Shown here: positions 33,701 through 44,522 of the stretch, piece after piece
Numbering within the stretch: position 1 is the first letter of the stretch
How the letters are laid out: each line of letters begins with the position of its first letter
Assembly: GCA_943735955.1 (NCBI GenBank)
Contig: OX030960.1
Coordinates: forward strand, 8,951,288-9,015,287
Direction of reading: 5' to 3'
DNA length: 64,000 bases
DNA from: Piscicola geometra
Lineage: Eukaryota > Annelida > Clitellata > Hirudinida > Piscicolidae
Program-made: the position numbers and the translations under genes
Notes under the pieces: model-generated
What the model saw: only the letters and a program-made list of their open reading frames with translations
The model's database searches: none
Told to the model about the DNA's origin: nothing

Positions 33701-36700
33701 TCGGCGAGTTCCGACGCAGCAAACCTGGAAGGGCACACGGTGACGCAGTACAAAATGGTGAGGCTTACGTGTGTGGAAGGTGGTGGCTGGTTGTTTGTTT
33801 GTTTGTTTGAACAAGCATTGAACCGGTAGTCGTCATTGAAACCAAATTATAGCTTCTAATTGTTTTTTATATTTATTTTGTTTTACTTAACATTTAAAAA
33901 ATATTTTTTTAAGTTTATTGATTTCTTTTATATTATAATCTATAATTCACAATATTTTATTCACTAATAATACATTTATCAGTTGATAGAATGCAAAAAA
34001 AGACAAACGAGAAGCTGGGAGGTGGAGTGCGTGAGTGGAAGATGGCTGGGTGCGCTACCGGAAATATTTGATTGCCCGGAACCGGGAGGTTGGTTTTTTA
34101 TAGCCTTGGTTGTTATGTCGAGGGCCTTTATTTAAGTTAGCTCAAGTAATTGTTTCAACTCTTCAAGCCATTAGAGTTTTGAAAATTGTCGAATAAAATC
34201 TGCAAGAGCCACAACCTTCCAAGCAGATTCGACCGCTTGAAGTCAACCAATGTTTATTCGAAAACAACTGAAACTTTTAATTTCCTCTATCTTCAAAGAA
34301 CAATCTTTTTGCTCAAAGATTTTCTCGCCGTAAATAAAAAAACGCTTTCGACAGTCTGTAAATCGCGGTGAATTATTAAAGACATCATACATAACTTGGC
34401 TTTATGGCGAGAATGTAAGTATAGATTCGACTCTTTCCACCAAACCTTTCCTTTGCATTCTTTGAATATTCATGTGCAAGTTGAGCGCAACTCACGCTGA
34501 CGCATAAGAACTGCAATGGACGTTAAGACGGTGCTAAAGCTTATTAATGAATCAATTAATGTTAATAAATCAATTAATGTTAATGACTTCATTAAGTCTT
34601 AATTAACTCCCGAACTCATCACATATAGTTATCGTTTAAGGTGTCTCATAAATATTCATTTTAGATTTTCGTGAAACCTTTCGCGCTCGTATACCAAAGT
34701 ATTTAGGAATTCACATAAATCGGCTAATCACGTATTCACACAAATGGTTGCTTTTAAATCATGAATAATTCAGAAAAAAATCATGAAAACTTACAAACCC
34801 CTTTTCAGATTCCAAATGGGCAGGTGAGCTGATCAGTCTGCACGCCAGAGACCCTCTGAGTCAGTTGCCATGGACACTAAAACAATAATACAAATTATCG
34901 AAAAAAAATAAAGTTGTTACAATAAATAACTGTAGCTACAAGTTGCAAAATTTTTAAAACAAGAATATTACCCTTATGATTTGAGTAATTATTAAAAAAA
35001 GTCTAGGACTAAAAGCAATCAATTTGATTTGAAAAAAAAGTATTTTAAAAATCTTTTGAAAAGATTAAATACAGAAAATAAAAAGCGACAAGTTCATGTT
35101 GTGTTGGATCGCGTGCCACGCCAAATGTAGCTAAATTCTTATTGCATCGGAGAATTAGAATTTATGGTCAAATTAAAAAGTAACAAAAAACTTTAATTTT
35201 ATATTCACTGGGATTAAGTGAAAAGTCGAAGAACTTTTGAGCCACTTGCAAGCAATAAGCTTCAAGTGCAGCTAAGGGAAATCACAAAAACCATTAAACT
35301 TTTTCTTATATTTTCTCAAAATTCTTCGCACACTGAACTTTCTCCATTCATCGCATGATTAGATGTTTTAATACATCCGTTTTATTAAATAAAAATAATC
35401 ATTTTCCTTACGATAATATTATTGATAAGACAAATAAATAAAAATTTAATTACAAATTATATCATTACTTTTATATTCAAAATGGTATTAATTGTAACTT
35501 AACAATAATCTATTAAATATTATGTTTAAAAGGATATTTAATTTCTTTTCTATTTTGGCAGAACTCACCTTGGTCGCCATCTGCCTCATTGCTTTCCTCT
35601 TCGCCGCCTGCGTCCTTGCCGCTGGCCTGATGACCTTCAAGTGGTTATTATTTTCTTGTTATTATTTTTATATTTCAGTTTATTCTTATTTTTCTATTTA
35701 GGTTTTTATTATTATTATTCTCATTCCTTGAGACGTTTTGGTTTTTAAAATAGATCTTCTCATCCATGGTGTTGTTTTAATATATTTTATTTCGAGAATT
35801 CTTAATTCTAAAGCACACATTATTAAATATGAAAAATAAAAGTTGATTTAACACTTATCTCTAAAAAGTTCCGATTTTAAAGTCAATATACAATTCGAAT
35901 GTTTTTTTTAGCAAAATGTATGACGATTAGCAAGATATTTAGATTGCCACTGAAAGCCTTCTCAAAAGAGAAAAAAATCTTCTTTATGCTTCACTTTTTT
36001 GAAAAATAGAATGAGAGTCTTATAAGCTCACATCAACAAAATGAATTTATCTTGAGTAGAAGAAAATTATATCTTTAAAACAACTTCAACTTGAGTTAAA
36101 ATAAAATATAAAAATTTTTTCTTTTCAAAAGTTTAAAGAAAAGAAGACTGCAGCGAACTGAAACAATCAATGCCAAACAACGACATCAACAAAGTCTCGG
36201 GAACTCCTACAAATACACTCCAACATTTCAACAACAAGAACAACAACACATGCATCAGCAACAACTGCACCAACAACTACAACAACAACAGCAACAACGA
36301 CAACTACACTACGAGAAACAGATTTCATTCGAGGACTCCTTCCAAAACTACAACCCGGAAGTCGGCTTCGAGGAGAAATATATTGAAAACACTTACTCTT
36401 CTATTAATGAAATCGCAGCACAAGTAGCTGAACTCAACAATCAACAGCATCAACAACAACAACAATCTCAACAACAACAGCAACCTCAACATCAAGATTT
36501 CAGTAAAATTCCAAATGAACAACAATTTCAAAAGTTGCCATCATTGCAGCAACAGCTCAAACCACAGCTACTACCAGCACAACCACTACCACCACAGTTA
36601 CCGCCACTACAGCTTCCATCACTACAACAAGCGCCCAAACTGACACAACCATTTCTTCAAGAACAAAATTCTCCCAAAGCCACACCACAACATACTAAAA

Positions 36701-36837
36701 TTTCATCACAGCCTTTGTTACAACAACAACAACAACTTCAACAACAACTACAGCAGCAACTCAAACAACAAATGAATCAAAATCAACAGCAAATAAACCC
36801 CAACAGCCAAAAGTATCAGACAAAGTCAAATCTTTGA
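24649..36837 (+). CDS. SUEL-lectin / CUB-like / sushi-like single-pass membrane receptor with Gln-rich tail, 8 exons
   Basis: Predicted type I membrane protein of 663 residues. Exons: 24649-24730, 32494-32811, 32882-33385, 33576-33757, 33983-34088, 34809-34823, 35562-35640, 36132-36837; they total 1992 bp, exactly 664 codons with stop. Order: signal peptide (SALVVAVLLRSVL core); SUEL or Gal_Lectin domain, residues about 29-134, with C-L-N-E start, SAMYGRM, LCSGKQRCELNV and LEASYQC; CUB-like region (HGFIHSAELL, then FLIQFFG), residues about 135-300; sushi-like module (NSCTHPPG, WEVECVSGRWLG, FDCPEP); transmembrane helix LTLVAICLIAFLFAACVLAA; a basic stop-transfer KKRRLQR; and a cytoplasmic tail rich in Gln, Pro and Leu. 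SUEL domains bind galactose or rhamnose in other proteins (latrophilins, EVA-1). I do not recognise this full architecture as a named family. The exact donor at 35641 or 35644 is uncertain; both keep frame. Confidence 0.78.
25183..25430 (+). repeat. ATC/ACC triplet microsatellite
   Basis: About 245 bp of CATCATCACCAC-type triplets. The Met-Val frame on the minus strand is a simple-repeat artefact. Confidence 0.92.
29388..29460 (+). repeat. GT-rich microsatellite
   Basis: Interrupted (GT)n with GTTTGGACGTGTGTGCAGG breaks. No gene signal. Confidence 0.85.
31268..31362 (+). repeat. Tandem repeat, 3 copies of about 30 bp
   Basis: TTTTCTAACGTTTTTCTCAA recurs three times with short AT-rich spacers of different length. 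It is intronic in the lectin-receptor model. No known element matches. Confidence 0.85.
34809..34823 (+). other. 15-bp microexon of the lectin receptor
   Basis: CCTTTTCAG precedes and GTGAGCT follows a 15-base segment that enters and leaves in phase 1, adding Asp-Ser-Lys-Trp-Ala just before the transmembrane exon. Because 15 is a multiple of three, skipping it would leave the reading frame intact; it could be an alternative juxtamembrane segment. Confidence 0.55.
36170..36800 (+). repeat. CAA/CAG coding repeat, Gln-rich cytoplasmic tail
   Basis: Imperfect CAA-rich triplets in the last exon encode many short glutamine runs broken by Leu, His, Pro and Ser. The frame stays open for over 230 codons in AT-rich surroundings, which supports coding. 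A more complex island (FEDSFQNYNPEVGFEEKY and nearby acidic residues) sits between the repeats. Confidence 0.8.
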
Positions 36838-36912
36838 ATTGATTTGAAGCCATAAACTCTAAATATTTAAAGATTTAGAGATTTGAAGAAAATCTTTTTA
36901 TGAATTCGAAGG

Positions 36913-37181
36913 AATAAAACATCAGATTGTCATCTCCATAATCCCAGTCTCTGTACATAAATGCATAGCTCAAAAGTCTGATGGTGAGGTTCGATCGAGG
37001 TTTATGGAAATGAAGACTTTGATGAGCAAGAAGAAGAAGAAGAAGAAACAAAAAGGCTTCAACGTCCTTGGCACTTGCACCACATTATTACAATTTGCAT
37101 GTGCTTGCTGCATATTTGAAAAGAATTTTAAGTCTTTTTTTTTCTGTATATTTATATGTAGATAAACCTTTAATCAATAAA
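36913..37181 (+). terminator. Candidate polyadenylation signals of the lectin receptor
   Basis: AATAAA at 36913-36918 and 37176-37181 follow the stop codon at 36835-36837. Confidence 0.5.
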
Positions 37182-37199
37182 AAACATTTTTATGTATGT

Positions 37200-38221
37200 T
37201 AGATTGGCGTTTATGCGTATAAAATGTTTATTCATTTTTGTTCCTTTTTGATGTTTTACATTTTCATAGTCCTCGAACATCTGCTCTTCTAGAGTACACA
37301 CATACATTACCGACTCAGTTTCTCTGTTAATTTCATTTGAATTCAAATACTTTATTTATATGTATAAACTAGATTTATTTGGTAAATAATAAATAAAGTA
37401 ACTAAATTAAACGGATTATTGATCAACACAGCAGGAAGTATTCAAGTTTGTCGCCACTCGCACTTTTACTAACCATACACTAACTTTTTTCAGTAAACTA
37501 TTCTGATGGGAGTCTTACCTAGTACAACGATAATCAGCTACTACTACAACTAAAAGCAGCCTGATCCTATTGATACTACCACATGTACTACCAGCACTCT
37601 TACTATCACTATAACTATTTCTGTTGCATTTTTATTTATTATTTGATAACAAAGCTGCTTTATGGCGAAATGAGTGGCTCACTATCGATCAAAAGTAAGC
37701 GCAGTCAGTCTCCTTTGTTTGTATGTATGCATGACTTGCATTCGGTAAATAAAAAGGCTAATGATTGCATTAGGATTTGATTTAAAAAAACAAAATGGAT
37801 GAAAGTTTGTTTCAAGATGAGTTTCTCAACGACGCATAGGAGAATATAATGCTATTACTCGTGAGTGGACAAGAAGATTTGATTTATTTTTCGGATTTGC
37901 TGAATAGTCGGATTATTATCTTGATATTAAAGCGATCAATCAAAATTATATAGATTTGGAAATAAATCTTTAAAAAGAATATTCGTTTGAATAAACTTAA
38001 AATTTCCCTGTTTTTGCGATAGTGGGGTTGATGGAATAAATCAAACCAGCTTAAAGATGGCAACGAAACAGACAATTGAAGTCATTTTAAGATTGCTATT
38101 ACGACTTGAACACCAGTAGAAAATCAGTTCTCACGTTTTGAAAAAGCAACAGAAAGACCATCAACATCAACAACAATCACTGAAATAATTGCACTTACAA
38201 CAACGTACTCTTGCAACGAGG
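37200..38221. other. AT-rich spacer upstream of the innexin
   Basis: No exon was recognised. It must contain the innexin promoter and 5' untranslated region. I see no clear TATA box that I would commit to. Confidence 0.4.
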
Positions 38222-39595
38222 ATGGAAGACGTTTTCAAGATCTTCTTCGACCTAAGGAACATCAAGATGAACCTTGAGGACGACTTCTCAGACCGAGTGA
38301 GCAGGCTTTTCAGCGCGGTTCTCATCATTCTTCTGGCGACCGTCGTCAGTGCCCGACAGTGTCTCGGTGAGGCCATCCACTGCTGGTGCCCCGAGCAGTG
38401 CGCAGTCAACCACGAGCGGTATGCGAACCTCGTATGCTGGGTCGACGACACGTACTACGTTCCCTTCTTAGAAAACATTCCACACCCTGACGAGCCTCGC
38501 TTGAGGAAGATCACATACTACCAGTGGGTGCCTCTCATTCTGATGCTCCAGGCGGTCTTCTTCCTGGCTCCCTGGGTCATCTGGAAAATGCTCGCCACTC
38601 GATCGGGCATCGGCATCGGAGTCATCGTTGAGAACGCCTCCAAGGCTCAACTCTCGCCCAAGGTGGATGAGCGGCAGATTGCTCTTAGATACGCCGTCTT
38701 TCTGCTACGAAGGTGAGCTGAATTGTTTTATTAGTAATTGAAAAATTGTTGTTTATGAAAGATTTATTGACTTCAACTCATGTGTAAAGCTATTACATTT
38801 TATTTTTACGAATTCTCAAGGTTCTTCAAAGATCACAAAGAGAGCAGTTGCATGTGCTGTGCAGGCAGGTGTGCATCGCTTCACAGGTGGTTCCTGGCCT
38901 GCAATGGAAGTCGACTTTTTATTTCTTACCTCTTCGTGAAGTTTCTTTACTTCTGCAACGCCGTGGGTCAGATATTCCTTTTGGACATGTTCCTTGGCAT
39001 TGAGTTCTACACCTTCGGCTACTACGTTCTTAAGTTCCTTCTGGCGAACAACCGTTGGGTGCCGACTGACCGCTTTCCTCACGTGACGTTGTGTGACTTC
39101 CGCATTCGCCAGAGCACCAACGTGCACCAGTACACTGTTCAATGTGTCCTTCCCATCAACATCTTCAACGAAAAAGTCTTCGCCGTGCTGTGGTTCTGGC
39201 TGGTGAGTGTCGCCACGGTGACGTTGTTGTCGTCGTTCAAGTGGGCGTGGCAGGTGCTGGTGTCAGAGTCGTGCTTCAAGTTCATGCAGGAGACGTTGGA
39301 GGCGCTGGGTCTGATGGACATCGAGAACAAGGGCGAGTTCGAGACGATGCGACACTTCGCCAACCACTACCTCTCCAGGGACGGCCTCTTCCTCCTGAAA
39401 CTCATCTCTAAAAACGCAGGCCACCTCGTCGCGGCAGAACTTCTGGTTGACCTCTGGCACAGCTATCAACTCGACTCCCACTGCCTTTACGCCAACGCCA
39501 GCGTGTGTTGTCGGAAGTCTAAAAAGTTTAGAAGCTCCAAAGTTATTGCTAGACCGCATGCTTTAGGCAACAGACTGCTTGTTCATGATGTGTGA
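38222..39595 (+). CDS. Innexin (gap-junction / hemichannel subunit), 2 exons
   Basis: Innexins form invertebrate gap-junction channels with four transmembrane helices. Exons 38222-38712 and 38821-39595 (donor GTGAGC, acceptor TCTCAAG) join as Arg-Phe-Phe-Lys to give 421 residues, normal for the family. Hallmarks: DDFSDRVSRLFSAVL before TM1; first extracellular loop with HCWCPEQC and NLVCW; the diagnostic YYQWVPLIL before TM2; TM3 around LFISYLFVKFLYFCNAVGQIF; second loop with VTLCDFRI and QYTVQCVLPINIFNEK; and TM4 around FAVLWFWLVSVATVTLL. ATG 38222 fits innexin N-terminal length better than the in-frame TTG at 38189. The C-terminal tail lacks a motif I know. The stop overlaps a strong-looking donor (GT followed by GTGAGT at 39592-39599), so an alternative 3' exon is possible. 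Confidence 0.93.
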
Positions 39596-39786
39596 GTCAT
39601 TAAATGCTTCTAAAACTTTTTTTACTGTTTTTTGTGATAATTTTTTTCGGTTTTTTGTGTGAATATTTTTGATTTGTGAATTTTAAATTTCATAATTTTC
39701 TTGTCAAATAATCTAAGGTGTTTCGTTGGAGTTGCCAATTTGTAATCTGAGCGATTTTTCATTCCATTTAAACTTTTTCAGGATTC

Positions 39787-39792
39787 AATAAA
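39787..39792 (+). terminator. Candidate polyadenylation signal of the innexin
   Basis: AATAAA lies about 190 bases after the innexin stop codon. Confidence 0.45.
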
Positions 39793-40363
39793 AGTTTTTT
39801 TTAACAATTTTACTCATATTAATTTATTGATAAAAACAAGTTTTAAATGTATCTTTAATACGTTCCTCGAAACTAGGAAATTATTTATTACTCACCAGAT
39901 GTCATGTAAATGTACAATGTGATTTAATTGCAATTGCGTTCAACTGATACTATGAGAATTGAAATGGAAATGTATTGAAATGATTTAAATGATGACCTTG
40001 ATAGTTGCTGAATATAATCGGATTTATAATCAATTACGTGACGTTGTTTGATGAGCAATTTTAGAAAACACATTTTATAAAATTCACAATCACTATAAAG
40101 ATTTGCAGTGTAATATTAAAAAATAGGAAAATAAATGATTTTTAAATGTTTTTAAATCTTCAGATTTTAAATAGAATTCTATTTGATAAATTAGTATAAA
40201 TTTTAATTCAAAATAAATAGGTAAACAAATTAGAGAAGTTATTTTCAATTGAAAAATTTAAAATTTATAAATAGTTAAATAGAAGTTTTCGCAAACAATT
40301 AGATTCATTTTAAAATTTGTTAAAATATAGTAATTTCTGGAAAAAAAATATAAACAACTAAGG

Positions 40364-43300
40364 CTATGAAAAAAAGTTTAATATTGATAATGTCTGTTTT
40401 ACAAAAATTGATAAATACTCAAATATTTTTTGCACCAAAACTTTTAGCGATAAAATATTTATGTATATTTTTACTTGTATGCCTAAAAAGGTGGCTTTGG
40501 TAAACTCTGGAAGAATTTCGAGTTTTGATTCAATAAATAATTGGGAAGAAAATCTGAAAGAATTATGTTTCTGAATGGTTGATAAACGATTTGCACTTTT
40601 TCTTTGGATTTTTAAAACATTTTGGAAAATAAGTTTTGCAGGATCTGCTAATACAACGCAGGAACATAGTTTTTCTATCAATTGTGAGTAGCTTTCTGAG
40701 GTAACTCTGCGATAAAGTTCCAAGTAACGATGAGGAATACTAAAAATATTTCTTATAAAAGTGTAAAATTCTTTAATTAAATTTCGTGTAATTTTTAAAG
40801 AGCTCTGACGAGCTTTTGCTGTCATACACAGAGTTCTTGAAACGCAATCTAATAGAAGAAAACGTTTTTTTTCAAGCGACAAAAATAACAACTTCCGACC
40901 ATAACAAAAAACAAACGACGTTAAGACTCTAGATAGAAAAGAAAATGCTGTGAAAAGAAGAGAAGATAGTGGGAGCCAATGGTGCCGGAAGACGAAGGTG
41001 AATGAGGGGAGCAGGAGGAGAGTGGTTGGACTGGCGTGGTGGCTTGACGTGGAAGATGGGTGCTTGGAAACGGATCTGATGACCACGTTTTCTGAGTTGG
41101 GATTGGTCTTCCAGGAGTCTGACTGCGCTTGGTGTTGTGTCGTCTTGGACACTGTGGAGGCAATAAAAAGTTTTGGAGAATATTGTTTTCAAATATTTAC
41201 TGCAAACCTTTGTTTTTTATTTATCATACATAAAAAAAATGTTTTTTGAGCCCTTAATACAATGGGTTCAAATTGTATTAATAAGTAACAACCCCCTTCT
41301 CAGCCAACCACTGACGCACCCATTTTGAGGGTGGCATATGCGACAGTGGTGCCTACTTCGTTCTCGGCGACCACTTTGTGACGTCGAAAGTTCTCCTTGC
41401 TCAACGTCCGAAAAGTCTTTTTGGTTTCCAGGCGACCGTCACTGAGACCCTACGTTGGGAGAGGAGAAGTTAGAATTTGTAGGAATGAGAATCTAAACGA
41501 GATTTTCAAGTTAATTGAATCCTTCAATCAAATTTTGGCTTATGAAGTAGGTGAGAAAAAACTGTTCCAAAAAACTTATCACAGAATAAGTCGGAAACTC
41601 GCAAAAAACTAATTACTTCAAGTGACAATAAAATTGGCAGGCCAACCGTGCTGGATATGATGGAATCTTCGGGGCTCTCGTGCGCATGTCCGTCATCAAA
41701 CCTTCTGTCATAACCGCCTTTTTTCACTTTCCGTCTGATTTTTTCATCTCTTTGATGGCCATACATCTCATCAATTGATTTTCTTCCATCTTCATCTTCA
41801 TCAACATCATCTTGTTCATCGTCATTATCATCATCATCATCATCGTCTTGATCACCCTCGTCATCATCGTCATCATCATCACCCCCGTCATCATCATCGA
41901 ACTCGGCGTAGTCTTCACCCATCATTCGTTCCGCATCCGTTGAGCTATCTTTAGAGAAATGTAAGAGCAGACATCAATCGAGGCAGACTGCAAACACTCT
42001 GCATCTCGCTCTTAAGTAACCATTAATCTAGGCAGATATTTTTAGACCGGCGATTCATTAAAAAAATATATTTGTCATGAACCATTTGGTCTGAGAGTTT
42101 TATTCAAATAAAATGTATAAAAAAACTTTCTTATTCATTAAAGTAAATGTTTCCAACACCTCCATCACTTCATCTTCCACCAGATTCACTAACAAATTAA
42201 CCAAAACTAAAAAATAAACTGACGCTTGTCAAGCAACACTTTTTCTGACACCTCAAGCAGCAAAGAAAAAAACTCATGCAGTAACGCAAAACGATGATTC
42301 AAGAACTATGGTGTCCCAATAGGAAATCACCCACTCACGTTCTGCCATCTTGTTTTCCCAGTAGAATGCCATCAAGGCCGGGTTCGCAACAGCAACACAA
42401 ACCAACTCGACGTTTTCTTCTTCCAAATGGGCTTCCGTTTCCGCACACGTGATTAATGGTCTGTCTAAACGTCACAAGTCGTAGAATTATTTAAAATGTT
42501 TACTTTTAACTCTAATGAATAAATGGCGCTTTAAAGACGTTTGGAGGGGTTTATGCTTTGGCGTGTTGAATAGGCACTGTTTGCTTGCGTGCGTGTGCGT
42601 ATAATGACCAAGTTTATTGAAAGGCTTCTCGAGAAAGAGAAGAATTAGTGGTTAATTGACCGATCACACCACAAACCACTCAACGCCGGCTTTATGTAAG
42701 TCTTTATATTGCGACATTAATGAAAACGCGCTATAAAAATACAAAAAAACGTACAATGAACTCGGAGTGAGAGGCGAGAGGTGCTGAAGATGGAAGAGGG
42801 AGGGTTGGAAGAGGGGTGGTTGAAGGGATGGTTGGAGGGGTGGTTGGATGGATGGTTAGAGGGGTGGTTGGAAGGATGGTTGGAGGGATGGTTGGAGGGA
42901 TGGTTGGAGGGAAGGTTGGAGGGATGGTTGGAGGGATGGTTGGTGGGGTGGTTGTGGTAGTTGAAAGCGGTGCATTTAACTTCAGCGCGGTCGTCAGCAG
43001 CCGTGAAAGAGAAATTCAAAGCGGAAACGGAAGTGACGTAATCAATCACGTGCATTCCACGTGACCCTTTCACGATGACGTCATGCTGTGTTTTGAAAGA
43101 AGCAGTGACGTCTCGTAAGTTGACGGAGACCCTCAGGAAGGTTCCTTGGGTGTGAGTAACTGCCCAACAGAGCACCATCACTCCCACACCCTCCCTCACT
43201 ACCACCACCTTCTCCTCTTCCTCTTCCTCCTTCTCCTCTTTCTTATTCAGGTTGTGCAAGGAGGCGATGTGGCGTTGTGTGTTGTTTATGTGGCTTTTGT

Positions 43301-44465
43301 GTTTGAGGTCCTCGTTGTGCTGGTGGGCGTTTGTGTTGTGCACTTTGTTTATGTGTTGATTTAGACGTTTGTTGTCTTTGTTTTGCAGGTTCTTCACTTT
43401 GTTTAGTTTGTTTGTTTGAGGCAGCATTCGAAACAACGCGCGGGCTTTCCTAACGAGAGGCAGGCGAGTTTCTGGTGTGCTTTCATTCCTCTTAATATTT
43501 GGCTTGTTGAAGTTGAAGTAGCTGGAAGATGCAGTGTTGTTGTTGTCGTTGTTGATGTCGTTAATGCTGTTGAATAGAGAAGAATTTCTGCTATAGTTGT
43601 AGTTTGTGTTGAAATAACTCAAGTTGTTTGTGTACTTTCTGAGTATTTCAATGATGCCATTCCTCTTTTTGAATGGATGTTTGTCTGATTGGAAGATTGA
43701 ATTGAGTTCAGTCTCAATTCTTCTCTGCTTCTTGGCTTCTTCAAGGCCAATCCTGATGCTCCGAACACATTGAAAATAGGATTGTTTTTCAATTTTCAGC
43801 TCGAATGTGCCCATGCTGTTTTTCTTTTTGTTTGTTTGTTCTTTCATATAGTGTCTAATTTTAGAGTTATTTTTATTTAAGGTGATAGTTTTTTTCGGCC
43901 AAACGCGTCTTTTCATGTTTAAACACGGTTTTCTTCTGGGGGTTTCTTGCTGTTCTGGCGATGCTTTGAGGGATTGTTTTTGAGGTATTTGACGTTTTTG
44001 TTGATTGTGTTTTTGTTGTTGAAAATAAAAGTGCTGATGTTGCAAAATAGATTCGTGGTGATCGGCTTGGTGGTTAGGAAGGGTGAGAGAACTGTTTTCG
44101 ATTTTAAGTTTCAAAAGATGGGGCAGTTCTGGGGAGTGTGAAAATAATAAATTTGTAAACTTCCCAAAAATTCCGAAATTGCTTTTTTTAGTATAAATGC
44201 TCATTTCCTTTGTGAGATAGCTTCGAAAGACTTTTCAAATACACAAAGTTTATTTCGAACTTCAGAGAAGATTTTTGAAAAAGAAATTTTCAAACAGATA
44301 ATTTTTTTATATATATTTTTTTTCATATCATGACATTTTTTCATTTTTTAAGAATCAACTTTTTATTTTTTAAAGATTTTCTTTGAATTTTTTTCATATT
44401 TAAAAAGAACGGCTGTTTATTAAGTGAGATACTTTGGGGCTCATTAGTTACGAGATCATCATCAC

Positions 44466-44522
<57 letters not shown>

